Shown: positions 49,673-58,816, counted from the stretch's first letter. The stretch is 64,000 nt of DNA from Actinokineospora alba (GCF_004362515.1 NZ_SNXU01000001.1:4588001-4652000); one strand, 5' to 3'. Made by a program: numbers and translations. The notes: generated by a model not told the origin, from the letters alone.

Positions 49673-51927
49673 ACGTCATGAGACCACGACTCGCGAACCG
49701 CGTGCTCACCATCGGCGCACTCGTCGCAGGAATGACCGTGCCGGTCGCGGCCATAGGCGCCGCGGCCACTTACGACACGACCATCGTCAGCCGGGCGAGC
49801 GGAGCGGCCGGGGCCGCGGCCACCGGGGACGCCGGCGCCCCGTCCATCTCCGCCGACGGGCGGTTCGTCGCGTTCAGCTCCACCGCCGACAACCTCAGCG
49901 ATCAGGACAGCGACGCCCACTCCAACGTCTATGTGCGCGACCTCCAGGCGGGCACGACGACCTTGGTGAGCAGAGCTGCCGAGGTCGCGGCCGACGGCGA
50001 CTCCTCCGATCCCTCGATCTCAGCCGACGGGCGCTACGTCGCGTTCGTCTCGGTGGCCACCAACCTCGACGCGCAGGCCCAGGACATCTGTCCGGAGTAC
50101 TGGTACGGGGAACCCGTGCCGTGCGCGAACATCTTCGTGCGCGACCTCCAGGCAGGTACGACGACCTTGGTGAGCCGGGCGGACGGCGCGACCGGGGTTG
50201 GTGCCAACGGCGGCTCCTACACCCCCGCGATCTCGCCGGACGGCGGGCGGGTGCTGTTCCAGTCGGTCGCCGAGAACCTGAGTGGGCAGGACGTGAACGA
50301 CTGCGTCGGCTACACCGAAACCGGCGAGTTCCCGGTGCCGTGCCTCAACATCTTCATCCGGGACGTGCGAACGGGCGCCACGACCTACCTGGCGCCGGGC
50401 GACCACGAGACCCGATCGGTCTACTGTGGACCCGCGGTCTCCCCCGACGGGCGTTACGCGGCCATCGAAACGGAACGGGTCGTCCGGATGGTCGACCTGG
50501 GCACGGGCGCGATGACCCTGGTCAGCAGGGCGAATGGCCGGGACGGTGTCGCGGCGGGCGGGACCTGCCCGTCGATCTCCGCTGACGGCCGCAGGGTCGC
50601 TTTCGAGGCGAGTTCGAGCCTCGACGAGAACGGCTGTTGCGGCGGGTGGGGTTGGCCGGAGGTATACGTCCGCGATCTGAGCGCGGGCACGACGACCCTG
50701 GTCAGCCGCACGTACTTTCACGCGCCCACGCTGGGCAAACCCTCCGGGCACCCGTCCATCTCCGCCGACGGTCGCCATGTCGCCTTCGCCTCGTCCAACC
50801 CTGACCTGAGTCCGAACGGGGTCGGCGTCTACCTGCGTGACTTGCAAACCGGCGAGCTGACCTATGTGAGCAGGCGCAGCGGTGCGGGCGGCGCCCCCAT
50901 GGGCGGTGGCGACCCGTCGCTGGCGGCCGATGGTCGAGTCGTCGCGTTCGCGGCGCGGGCCGAGGGGCTCGATCCTGCCGCGGACCAGTACAACCACGTC
51001 TTCGCACGTGAACTGGCGACCACGCCCACGCCGCCGCGGGCTGATCTGGCGCTGTCCATGACCGCCTCGACAACCGTCCCCGCTGTCGGGTCGGACGTGA
51101 CGTTCACCGTGACGGTGACCAACGCGGGCCCCGACAGCGCGAGTGGGATCGTGGTGGCCGCCGGGCTGCCGCCGAGCCTGACCTTTGTCTCGGCGACTCC
51201 GTCGCAGGGCGCCTACACGGCAGCATCGGGCGCGTGGACGGTCGGAAGTCTCGTTTCCGGCGCGGGTGCGACCCTGCGAATCGTCGCCAACGCGGGCACG
51301 GCCACCACCTCGGTCACCAAGGCAGAGGTGACAGCCGTCGACCAGACCGACCCGGACTCGGCGCCGGGCAACGGCAATCCCGCCGAGGACGACCAGTCGT
51401 CGGTGACGGTGACGCCCACGCAGCAGCCAAGTTGCGCGCCGGCCACCGCCATCGCCGCGGCGGACAGCTGGATCGGCCAGAACGGCCCGAGCGTCAACCA
51501 CGGCATGGAGGCCACGCTCAAGGTTCGCAGCAAGCGGTACGCAAACGCGCGGGCACTGGCGCGCTTCACGTTGCCCGCGATCCCTGCCGGGTGCCAGGTC
51601 TCCAGTGCGAAACTGCGCCTCTTCGCGACGTCGGCCACGCCCGGCCGCACGCTGCGCGTGCAGGCCCTCACCGCGCCGTGGAACGAAACCACGGTCACCT
51701 GGCGCGACCAACCCGGAACCACCGCGTACGCGGCGACGGCGACCTCCGGGCCCGGCTGGGTGGAGTGGACTGTCACCACCCAGGTGAACGCCATGTACTC
51801 CGGCGCCAACAACGGCTTGCGCGTCCGCGACGCAGCCGAGGACTCGACCGGCGCGGAGCAGAACTTCGCCGGCCGCGACAGCGGCACCAATAAACCCCAA
51901 CTCACGGTGACCTTCGCGCCGCGCTAA
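49669..51927 (+). CDS. Secreted beta-propeller protein with DUF11 and DNRLRE domains
   Basis: A 752-residue exported protein. After a signal peptide (ends near 'AAIGAAA-TYDT') come at least six TolB/PD40-type propeller repeats, each with 'PSISADGRxVAF' and 'VYVRDLQAGTTTLVSRA' signatures (residues ~45-460). Next is a DUF11-type domain ('LALSMTASTTVPAVGSDVTF', residues ~460-580), then a DNRLRE-type domain ('SWIGQNGPSVNHGMEATLKV' to the end), which occurs in spore and surface proteins. GTG 49669 overlaps the preceding stop; ATG 49678 is the alternative. Function is structural or adhesive by inference. Confidence 0.85.
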   Translation: MNVMRPRLANRVLTIGALVAGMTVPVAAIGAAATYDTTIVSRASGAAGAAATGDAGAPSISADGRFVAFSSTADNLSDQDSDAHSNVYVRDLQAGTTTLVSRAAEVAADGDSSDPSISADGRYVAFVSVATNLDAQAQDICPEYWYGEPVPCANIFVRDLQAGTTTLVSRADGATGVGANGGSYTPAISPDGGRVLFQSVAENLSGQDVNDCVGYTETGEFPVPCLNIFIRDVRTGATTYLAPGDHETRSVYCGPAVSPDGRYAAIETERVVRMVDLGTGAMTLVSRANGRDGVAAGGTCPSISADGRRVAFEASSSLDENGCCGGWGWPEVYVRDLSAGTTTLVSRTYFHAPTLGKPSGHPSISADGRHVAFASSNPDLSPNGVGVYLRDLQTGELTYVSRRSGAGGAPMGGGDPSLAADGRVVAFAARAEGLDPAADQYNHVFARELATTPTPPRADLALSMTASTTVPAVGSDVTFTVTVTNAGPDSASGIVVAAGLPPSLTFVSATPSQGAYTAASGAWTVGSLVSGAGATLRIVANAGTATTSVTKAEVTAVDQTDPDSAPGNGNPAEDDQSSVTVTPTQQPSCAPATAIAAADSWIGQNGPSVNHGMEATLKVRSKRYANARALARFTLPAIPAGCQVSSAKLRLFATSATPGRTLRVQALTAPWNETTVTWRDQPGTTAYAATATSGPGWVEWTVTTQVNAMYSGANNGLRVRDAAEDSTGAEQNFAGRDSGTNKPQLTVTFAPR

Positions 51928-51960
51928 GAGCACCGACTGCGACTCACCACAGGAGAAACG

Positions 51961-52521
51961 ATGAAGCGCCGAAACGTTGTGACGACGGCTGCCGCCATCG
52001 GGATTCTCGTCATCGGCGGAGGGATCGCGGTGGCGGAAATCCCCGGCCCCGACGGGGTGATCAAGTCGTGCTACACCAAGTCCACCGGCACCATCAAGGT
52101 CATCGATTCCGCGGCGTCGTGCAGATCCGGGGAGACAACCCTTACCTGGAACCAGAAGGGCGCCAAGGGAGACATTGGTCCGGCGGGCCCGAAGGGCGAT
52201 CCAGGCGAGCCAGGTCCCGCGGGCCCGCAAGGGCCTTCCGGACCCGCGGGACCTGCTGGTGCCCCCGGCCCCACCGGACCTGCAGGCGGGCTCTCCGGGT
52301 ACGAAATCGTGTACTCCGACGGCCTTGATGCCAACGGCAGCGTCGGGACGGCCCAATGCCCTGAGGGAAAGAAGGTTCTCGGCGGCGGGGTTCTCAGCGC
52401 GGGCACCGGACCTATCACCTACTCGTACCCCGATCGCTTCTCCGAATCAGCCTGGCATGGACGAACGCAGGGCCCGGACACCGGTTTCAGAACCTATGCG
52501 ATCTGTGCTGAGGCCTCATGA
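51961..52521 (+). CDS. Secreted collagen-like protein
   Basis: A 186-residue exported protein: signal peptide 'VVTTAAAIGILVIGGGIAVA', a ~35-residue head with one Cys pair, then a collagen-like stretch of about 15 G-X-Y triplets starting 'GAKGDIGPAGPKGDPGEPGP', then a ~75-residue globular tail ('GLDANGSVGTAQCPEGKKVL', with Cys). ATG 51961 has AGGAGA upstream. Bacterial collagen-like trimers decorate spores or cell surfaces; it follows the propeller protein gene, so a surface structure is plausible. Confidence 0.88.
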   Translation: MKRRNVVTTAAAIGILVIGGGIAVAEIPGPDGVIKSCYTKSTGTIKVIDSAASCRSGETTLTWNQKGAKGDIGPAGPKGDPGEPGPAGPQGPSGPAGPAGAPGPTGPAGGLSGYEIVYSDGLDANGSVGTAQCPEGKKVLGGGVLSAGTGPITYSYPDRFSESAWHGRTQGPDTGFRTYAICAEAS

Positions 52522-52869
52522 CGGGACCGCGGCTCGGGAATGGCCCTGCATACCTGTCCAAGGGAAACCGAGACGAAGTCCCAGCGCGGTGATCACCGGA
52601 CCGGAGCACCTGCCGCACGTGGTGCTGTTTCCGCTGAGCGGGCGGGACTCGCGGCCCGCGAGAGAAGCGATCATCTCCGCGGTGGGGCCGCTCCCGGCCT
52701 CGGTCAAGCGGTCCTGGCCTAGGAACAGGCTGGTGCGCTCGACCAGAGTCGGTACGGCGGTCTTGCCGAGGATCGCAACCCGCTTGGGTCGTGGTGGCGT
52801 AGATCTTCTGCGGCATGCCGATGTGTGCGCCGAGGCAGCCACCTTGGCGCCACCGTACGCGGCGACACC
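52522..52869. other. Intergenic stretch, possible decayed gene
   Basis: This 348-nt stretch has no convincing intact gene. A minus-strand frame contains 'TLVERTSLFLGQDRLTEAGS' and 'EMIASLAGRESRPL', which looks protein-like and is cut by the loss of frame on either side, so a remnant of a larger gene is possible. I could not name its family. Confidence 0.35.
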
Positions 52870-52906
52870 GGTGAAGCGGTCCTCGGATACCGAGGACCGC
52901 TTCACC
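52870..52906. terminator. Perfect 17-bp hairpin downstream of the PhoD-like gene
   Basis: GGTGAAGCGGTCCTCGG (52870-52886) pairs exactly with 52890-52906 around an ATA loop. It sits 41 nt beyond the PhoD-like stop on the minus strand. No T-tract. It is very stable and could stop transcription from both sides. Confidence 0.6.
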
Positions 52907-52947
52907 TGACGTCGGTTCAGACCTTGGTCATGACAAGTACACCGGTC

Positions 52948-55026
52948 TTAGCGTCGAAATTCCGGGGAGGCGGAACAGTTTCCGGGGTGGCCCATGTCTG
53001 CGGCAGTGCGTTTGACTTCGAAGATTCGTCGTCCTTCGCGGTTGATCCAGGTCGCGGTCAGGGTTGCGGGGGAGACCGTGGTGTCGGCTTCGAGTTTGAG
53101 GAACACGTGTGGTTCGACCGCGCTGTGCACCAGGTGGGGGCTGGGCACGTTCAGGCTCGGGATCGTTCGGTCGTGCAGTGGGCTGACGATGAACTGCCAG
53201 AGGTCGTAGCCGACCCGCGGTCCGTAGTTCAGGGCGCGGGAGACGTGGATGTCGCCGCCGATCAGGAACACGCCGGGGATGCGTTCGGCCTTGACGTAGT
53301 CGAAGATCGCGTCGCGTTCGTGGGCGTAGAAGCCCCAGTCGTCGCTTTCGGGGTTCTGCTTGTCGTCCCAGATCATTCCGGTGGCGAGCGCTTTGAAGGT
53401 GGCGGTGCTGCGGGTGAGCCGGTCTTTGAGCCATTCCCATTGGGCGGCGCCGACGCAGGTGGGTTTGGCCGGGTCGGCCCAGCTGGGTTCGGTGGTGCTG
53501 AACCAGCGGGGGTCGATGAGGAAGACTTCGAGGGGGCCGCGGCGGAACGAGGTGTAGATGCCTTCGCCGTCGACTCGGGTGGTCAGCTGCTCACCCGCCG
53601 GGTTGTGGCCGAAGGTGGCGTTGGCGCGGTAGTCGACGAACGCGGTGCGGGTGTTGCGCTTGGCGGGGAAGTCGCCGTGGTTGCCGTTGAGGCCGAAGTC
53701 GTGGTCGTCCCAGGTGCCCCAGACCGGCATGCGGCGGATCAGTTGGGCCAGTTCGGGCACCGCGAGGAACTGCCGGTGCTTGGTCCGGGCGACGCGCAGG
53801 TCGCCGGAGTCGATGTACGGGGTGTCGCCGAGCATGACGAAGCCGTCGCAGCCCTCGTCGACGATCCGGGTCCACACTGTGTTCGGTGTGGACGGTGCGC
53901 AGGACCCCAGGCCCATGACGACCTTGGTCGGGAGGCCGGGGGCGGGCGCGGTGGTGAACGACCCGGTCAGCGGTGCGAATCCGGGGGCCGCGGTGTCGGG
54001 GGTGAGCTCGAAGTCGTACCGGGTGCCGGGGCGCAACTGGTTCGCGTCGACGACCAGGGTGTTGTCGTTGGCCGCGGACACGGTGGTGCGCACGGTTTTC
54101 GCCTCGCCTTGCGGTGGACGCAGGGTGCAGGTCCACGTCGCGTGTGTGGTGGGGTCGAGACCGGGGCGGGCCCAGATGCGGGCACTGCCCGCGTCGACGT
54201 GGCCGACCATGGGGCCGACGGGGGCCTGCGGCGGCATCGGGGTGGGGACCACGGCCGGGGCGGTGCCCGCGCGGACCGTGTCGGTGTAGGCGGCGACGGC
54301 GGCGAAGAACGCGGCGCTGTCCTCGAGGGCGACGGCGGGCTGCAGGGCGACGCCCGCGGCGTCGAAGCACTTGTCGACCGAGAGGCTGCTGATCAGGAAG
54401 CGGCCGCGGCCGTAGGCGCCTTCGACCAGGCACGGCGGGTACCCGGTGCCCGCGCACGCCATCAGCACGCGCATCGCCCGCCACGATTCGAGGGTCTCCC
54501 AGCTGACCCGCATGGCGGTGTTGCGTCCGGTGAACAGCAGGCCCTGGTTCAGGCGCAGGCCCTTGACCAGGGGGTGCTCGGGGTCCGCCGGGTAGATCGT
54601 GTCGTGGTCCGGGTCGGCCCGCACGGCGCTGAGCTCCGCGGGCAGGTAGGCGGTCTCGGCCCCGAACTGGTCGGACTGGGCGAGGTCGAGCACCACGCCG
54701 CCCGCCGCGACGAACTCGCGCAGGGACTCCTTGTGGACGGCGGTGTAGTCGAGGTAGCGGGCCTCGTTGTTGGTGAAGCTGCCGAACGCGATCAGGTCGA
54801 CCTGCTGCGCGGTGGGGGCCGCGGACACGTCGAGCGGAACCACGGTGACACCCGCACGGCCGAGCAGTTCGGCCAGCCCGGTCGCCCGCGTCCATGGGTC
54901 GCGGAACTCCAGCACGGCCGCGCGCAGGGCCGTCGCGCCGCCGGTCTGGGCGGCCGCGGGCCGCGCCACCGTGAGCGCGGTGGCGGTGGCGGCGCCGCCG
55001 ACGAGGAATGTCCTCCGTGTGGTCAT
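52948..55026 (-). CDS. PhoD-like alkaline phosphatase with extra N-terminal GATase-like domain, Tat-exported
   Basis: A 692-residue enzyme. The N-terminus has the twin-arginine signal 'TTRRTFLVGGAATATAL'. Residues ~40-250 form a Rossmann-like domain reminiscent of ThuA/GATase1 folds ('AVLEFRDPWTRATGLAELLG', 'EFVAAGGVVLDLAQSDQFG'). Residues ~260-360 are a fibronectin-like PhoD N-domain. The metallophosphoesterase follows, with 'VMLGDTPYID', 'WDDHDFG' (W439-G445) and 'LIGGDIHVSRA'. Typical PhoD is ~520-560 residues, so the first ~220 are extra. ATG 55026 has GGGAG 7 nt upstream. Confidence 0.86.
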   Translation of the reverse strand: MTTRRTFLVGGAATATALTVARPAAAQTGGATALRAAVLEFRDPWTRATGLAELLGRAGVTVVPLDVSAAPTAQQVDLIAFGSFTNNEARYLDYTAVHKESLREFVAAGGVVLDLAQSDQFGAETAYLPAELSAVRADPDHDTIYPADPEHPLVKGLRLNQGLLFTGRNTAMRVSWETLESWRAMRVLMACAGTGYPPCLVEGAYGRGRFLISSLSVDKCFDAAGVALQPAVALEDSAAFFAAVAAYTDTVRAGTAPAVVPTPMPPQAPVGPMVGHVDAGSARIWARPGLDPTTHATWTCTLRPPQGEAKTVRTTVSAANDNTLVVDANQLRPGTRYDFELTPDTAAPGFAPLTGSFTTAPAPGLPTKVVMGLGSCAPSTPNTVWTRIVDEGCDGFVMLGDTPYIDSGDLRVARTKHRQFLAVPELAQLIRRMPVWGTWDDHDFGLNGNHGDFPAKRNTRTAFVDYRANATFGHNPAGEQLTTRVDGEGIYTSFRRGPLEVFLIDPRWFSTTEPSWADPAKPTCVGAAQWEWLKDRLTRSTATFKALATGMIWDDKQNPESDDWGFYAHERDAIFDYVKAERIPGVFLIGGDIHVSRALNYGPRVGYDLWQFIVSPLHDRTIPSLNVPSPHLVHSAVEPHVFLKLEADTTVSPATLTATWINREGRRIFEVKRTAADMGHPGNCSASPEFRR

Positions 55027-55194
55027 TGCATACTCCCGTGACGAGGTGAGGTGCGTGCGAGCACCGCGGTCCTGAGTGGTCGGAGCGGTGCCGTTCGGTG
55101 GCGGGTTGGTCGCAGTGACTTTCGCCAAACGCTCCGCGTGCGGTAACCCTCGATCCGGCTATCGGAGCTATTCAGTCGTGGCGTCGAGGGCGGG

Positions 55195-55237
55195 CCGACC
55201 CCCTGGCCGGCGTCGTCCGTGCCGGTCAGGGGGTCGG
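55195..55237 (-). terminator. 16-bp hairpin after the metalloprotease gene
   Basis: CCGACCCCCTGGCCGG (55195-55210) pairs with 55222-55237 with one G-T position and an 11-nt loop. It begins 15 nt after the metalloprotease stop on the minus strand. No T-tract. Confidence 0.6.
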
Positions 55238-55251
55238 AAGGTGGGCGGTGG

Positions 55252-57417
55252 TTACCTGGTGATCAGTTCGACCGTGTCGAGCAGGAAGTCGGTCTGGGCG
55301 CCCGCGTCCTCGGTGCTCACGAACTTCAGCTCGACCTGGCTTCCCGCGTAAGTGGTCAGGTCGACGGTCCGCATCGTGTAGTTCGGGGTCGTCTCGGCGC
55401 TGGTCCACGTGGCCAGGGTCGAGGTCTGCCCGTTCGCGGTCACCTGCACGGTGAACTTGTCGTCCGGCGTGCCTGGCGCTTCCCGGCTGACCACGCGGAG
55501 GTAGAACGTCAGGCTCGCCGACCGCACACCAGCCGGGATGGTCACCTGCTGCGTGGTCGTGTCGGTGTTGACCACGCCGTTGCCGCCCATCCAGGAGAAC
55601 CAGGTGCCTTCGTGCGGCCGGTAGGAGGTCCAGGTGCCGACCGAGCCGCCGGTGACCGCCCAAGCGGCGGTGCCTTTCTCGAAGTCGCCGTTGGCCATCA
55701 GCGACGGCTTGGCGTACGAGCCGTACTCGATGGTGTTGAAGTGCAGGCAGCTCAGCATGTTCGGGCCGACGTCGTAGCCGTCCTGCGCGCGGTGCTGCCA
55801 GAACTCGGCGAACGTGTTCGACCTGTGGTTGAGGAACGTCGTCCACAGTGGACCGCGCGGGTCCTCGTAGCAGGTGTCGGCCTTCTCGTTGGTGGCGTTG
55901 TCGCTGAGGTCGAGCAGCGCCCCGGCGACTCGTCCCTCGACCCGGTCCCCGTCCTGCCAGACCCGTCCCGGCATTACGGTTCCCCAGCTGTGGTTCTCGA
56001 TGTCGAGCCTGCGGCCGTCGGGCCAACGGTAGAACTGGTCGCCGGAGACCATGATGCCCCAGTAGGTCGGCCAGGCCTCGGTCCAGGCACAGGTGAGCGA
56101 GCTGCCCGCGGCCAAGCTGTGCGGGTTGCAGTTGGTCACCGGCGGGAACGCGTCGTCGTAGATGTCGTCCATCAGCCCGTGGCCGTGCTCGTGCAGCACC
56201 ATGATGGGGGTGTCCGGACCGGAGCCGTCGATGTAGGCGGCGTCTTCCTGCAGGTTGTAGAAGCAGCACGTCTTGGAGTCGGGCGCCCAGTTGATCTTGC
56301 CTTGGCGGCACTGGGTGTCGTTGTCGTCCCAGCAGTCGCCGGGGGTGAAGTTCCAGCCGGAGTTGAGCGTGTCGAAGGCCTCGACACCGCGCATCATCTC
56401 GATCGCGCCGGGCTGGAGCGCGCCGAAGTCGGCGGTGGTGCCGTTCTTGACGTTGGCCTTGGTGGCGGTGACGAAGTCGAAGGGCTTCTTGGTCTTCTCG
56501 TGCTGGATGATCCAGTGCTGGTTCACGGTGCTGAGCCGCACGGACACGTCCTGGCCGCCGTTGCCGGTGTCGCCGGTGTCCTTGTTGTCGAAGCAGAGCC
56601 GGAAGCGGCCGTCGCCGTCGGTCAGGCCGGTGGCCAGGACCGTCGTGGTGCCGCCCGCGTCGGTGTCGAGCGCGGTGACCGAGGCGTTGGGGGTCACCCG
56701 GGTGTAGCCGGTGTGCTCGACATAGTTCCAGGTGCCGGTGACGCAGGCGGTCTTCGGCGTCGGTGTCGTCGATCCCGCGGCGGGCCCGGCGGACTTGTGC
56801 GGCCAGAGCAGGTTCGAGCGGGTCGCGGGCGCGGTGATCGGTGCGACGGTGTTGGCCGAACTCACCGTGATGCCCGAGGTGGACTGGGTCGCGTCGACCG
56901 TGAGGAAGGTGCTGCCCTGGGCCTGGTCGGAGGCCGACGCCGCGACCGCCTTGATCTCGGCCGGTCCGGCGAGCATGGCCTTGACGGTGCCGGTGAGGCG
57001 CCACGGCACGTCCTGGCTCACGGACTTGGCACCCCGAGCCTGGTGGCGCTTGCCGCGGTCCATCGGCACCGTGGACGGCGCGGTCGTCACCGACAGGTCA
57101 CCGGGGGCGTCGGTCCATTCCAGGCCCGCGGGGAGTTCGACCTGAAGGTCGACGTCCTGGTTGTGCGAGCGGGTCACGACGTCGATGGTCACCGCCGACT
57201 CGGCGCCCAGCGCGGGCGGCTGGGCCAAGGTGACCGTCACCGTGAGGCAGTTCGCGTCGTCGACGTTGCCGTCGGCGAGGCCCGCCGAGTCGCACGGGTC
57301 GGTCGCGGCGGCCGGTTGCGGTTCCTCGGCGAACACCAGGCCAGGCAGCGGTGTCGCGAGTACGGCCGCGACGGCTAAGCCGCACGCGATCTGGGCTCGG
57401 GATAACCGGAGTTTCAC
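55252..57417 (-). CDS. Secreted zinc metalloprotease (HEXXH) with C-terminal jelly-roll domain
   Basis: A 721-residue secreted protein. Signal peptide near residues 1-32 ('AVAAVLATPLPGLVFA'). A region with many Asp, Thr and Cys residues follows. The zinc motif H409-E-H-G-H413 occurs in 'MVLHEHGHGLMDD', and a downstream Glu in 'CAWTEAWPTYWG' could be the third ligand of a gluzincin. Nearby Cys-rich segments ('DDNDTQCRQGKINW', 'DSKTCCFYN') suggest disulfides. The last ~150 residues ('NGDFEKGTAAWAV' onward) are a carbohydrate-binding-type jelly roll. GTG 57417 has GAGAGG upstream. I do not recognise a named peptidase family; activity is inferred from HEXXH. Confidence 0.75.
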   Translation of the reverse strand: MKLRLSRAQIACGLAVAAVLATPLPGLVFAEEPQPAAATDPCDSAGLADGNVDDANCLTVTVTLAQPPALGAESAVTIDVVTRSHNQDVDLQVELPAGLEWTDAPGDLSVTTAPSTVPMDRGKRHQARGAKSVSQDVPWRLTGTVKAMLAGPAEIKAVAASASDQAQGSTFLTVDATQSTSGITVSSANTVAPITAPATRSNLLWPHKSAGPAAGSTTPTPKTACVTGTWNYVEHTGYTRVTPNASVTALDTDAGGTTTVLATGLTDGDGRFRLCFDNKDTGDTGNGGQDVSVRLSTVNQHWIIQHEKTKKPFDFVTATKANVKNGTTADFGALQPGAIEMMRGVEAFDTLNSGWNFTPGDCWDDNDTQCRQGKINWAPDSKTCCFYNLQEDAAYIDGSGPDTPIMVLHEHGHGLMDDIYDDAFPPVTNCNPHSLAAGSSLTCAWTEAWPTYWGIMVSGDQFYRWPDGRRLDIENHSWGTVMPGRVWQDGDRVEGRVAGALLDLSDNATNEKADTCYEDPRGPLWTTFLNHRSNTFAEFWQHRAQDGYDVGPNMLSCLHFNTIEYGSYAKPSLMANGDFEKGTAAWAVTGGSVGTWTSYRPHEGTWFSWMGGNGVVNTDTTTQQVTIPAGVRSASLTFYLRVVSREAPGTPDDKFTVQVTANGQTSTLATWTSAETTPNYTMRTVDLTTYAGSQVELKFVSTEDAGAQTDFLLDTVELITR

Positions 57418-57480
57418 GGGTGGTCCTCTCGGGGACACGCCGGTGGGGACGGCGCGAGGGAGTGGTGTGGGGGAGTGTGG

Positions 57481-57510
57481 CCAACCATGTCAATTGATGT
57501 CAATGGTTGG
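57481..57510 (-). promoter_or_regulatory. Inverted repeat with nested direct repeat upstream of the metalloprotease
   Basis: CCAACCAT (57481-57488) pairs with ATGGTTGG (57503-57510). The region also contains TGTCAAT twice, 10 nt apart (57488 and 57498). On the minus strand this offers two TTGACA hexamers. It lies 64-93 nt before the metalloprotease start; operator or promoter role is inferred. Confidence 0.4.
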
Positions 57511-57527
57511 ATTAATTAGGCGCAAGC

Positions 57528-57548
57528 CGTGCCGTCCCGATCGGCACG
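57528..57548 (-). terminator. 7-bp hairpin after the second ROK gene
   Basis: CGTGCCG (57528-57534) and CGGCACG (57542-57548) around a 7-nt loop, 32 nt past the ROK stop on the minus strand. Modest stability, no T-tract. Confidence 0.4.
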
Positions 57549-57580
57549 ATCCGCGGAGGGGACCCGGGCCCTTCGTCGGC

Positions 57581-58816
57581 TCAGGCCAGGGCGGGTTCGT
57601 AGCGCGCCGGGTGGCGCAGATAGTCATCGAGCACAAGGGAAACCGACGCGCGGTCCCACACGTCCGCACCTGCCTCCCGGTGCAGGACCGAGGTCGGTCG
57701 GGCGCCCAGCGTGGTCGAACACCGCGAGCGCGCCACGGCGAACATGTGGTCGATGTCGTCCTGGGTGCCGAGGTGGCCCGCGATCACGGTGGTGTCCGGG
57801 TTGAGCAGCTCGATGAGCGTGCCCGCGGCCTCGCCGAGCCACCCGGCGCGGCGGCGGCGCAGCGCGGCCATGACGGGGTTGTCCTGGTACTTGTAGACCG
57901 GCGTGTGCCATTGCGTGTCCGGCGGGGCGGCGCCCACCGCCAATGCCTGGTCGTAGAGCGCCGGATTGCTCACCACCGCGGACAGACAGTTCCGGCGTCC
58001 GCAGGAGCAGACGGTTCCGGGGCCGTCGTGGACCGGGAAATGCAGGATGTTGCCCGCGGAGGCGCCCGGGCCGCGCCGCAACCTGCGGTCGACGATGATC
58101 GCGGCGCCCACGATCTCGCTGACGAACAGGGTCAGCGACGTGTCACCGACTTGGCTGCCGCGCCGCCAGAGCTGGTCGAGTGCCAGGCAGCGCACCGAGC
58201 TGTCGACGTGGACCGCGAGCCCCAGCGGGTCGAACGCCGCGCCGAGGTCGACCTCGCGCCAGCCCAGCATCGGGCTCTCCACCGACACACGGCGATCGTG
58301 GTCGACCAGGCCGCCGATGCTCACCCCGATACCGAGCGTCCTGCTGATGTCCACAGTGGACAGGACGTCGGCGGTCATGGCCACACCCGCGGCAAGGAGC
58401 TCACCCGGGCTCGCGCCCGCGGGGTGGACGTACTCGGCGTGGCTCAGTTCGGCGGCGGTGAGGTCGAACACCGTGCAGGTGGTCGACCACGGCCGGATGT
58501 GTACTCCGACCAGCAGCCTGCCGCCCGCCGCGAAGTCGAGCGGGATCTCCGGGCGGCCGGCCCGCCCGGGGCCGGTCCTCTCCGACGGTCGTGGTTCGAG
58601 TTCGGCGAGCACGCCGATCTCGATGAGGGACGCGCACATCCGGGTCACCGTGGTGAAGCTCAGCCCCGTGGTCCGGCACAACTGCTTGCGCGCCAGCGGT
58701 CCGAGGCGCTGCAGGTCCGTGAGCAGTGCCGCCGCGCTGTTCGCGCCCGCGGATGCCGTCGAGCGCGCCGTGACGGAGTCGGTTGGGGAGGCCACACCGG
58801 GAACGGTAGCGGTCAT
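57581..58816 (-). CDS. ROK-family transcriptional regulator, second
   Basis: A 411-residue ROK regulator. The N-terminal winged HTH is 'LARKQLCRTTGLSFTTVTRM'. The ROK domain starts 'GRLLVGVHIRPWSTTCTVFD'. Unlike the first ROK protein it keeps the zinc-type Cys cluster, 'VCSCGRRNCLSA' (C-x-C-G-x2-x-C). ATG 58816 has no clear ribosome site. It diverges from the CUT2 transporter genes across 154 nt with a dyad at 58956-58979 and is the likely repressor of that operon. Confidence 0.88.
   Translation of the reverse strand: MTATVPGVASPTDSVTARSTASAGANSAAALLTDLQRLGPLARKQLCRTTGLSFTTVTRMCASLIEIGVLAELEPRPSERTGPGRAGRPEIPLDFAAGGRLLVGVHIRPWSTTCTVFDLTAAELSHAEYVHPAGASPGELLAAGVAMTADVLSTVDISRTLGIGVSIGGLVDHDRRVSVESPMLGWREVDLGAAFDPLGLAVHVDSSVRCLALDQLWRRGSQVGDTSLTLFVSEIVGAAIIVDRRLRRGPGASAGNILHFPVHDGPGTVCSCGRRNCLSAVVSNPALYDQALAVGAAPPDTQWHTPVYKYQDNPVMAALRRRRAGWLGEAAGTLIELLNPDTTVIAGHLGTQDDIDHMFAVARSRCSTTLGARPTSVLHREAGADVWDRASVSLVLDDYLRHPARYEPALA

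Noticed and set aside
52600..52760. Possible malic-enzyme or other known gene fragment on the minus strand
   Set aside because: A loose resemblance to a dehydrogenase segment could not be extended on either side, so no family is claimed.
52825..55041. 738-codon plus-strand open frame opposite the PhoD-like gene
   Set aside because: Gly/Val/Asp-rich shadow; the minus strand has the Tat signal and phosphatase motifs.
55219..57378. 719-codon plus-strand open frame opposite the metalloprotease
   Set aside because: Compositional shadow without recognisable domains; the minus strand has a signal peptide, HEXXH and a ribosome site.
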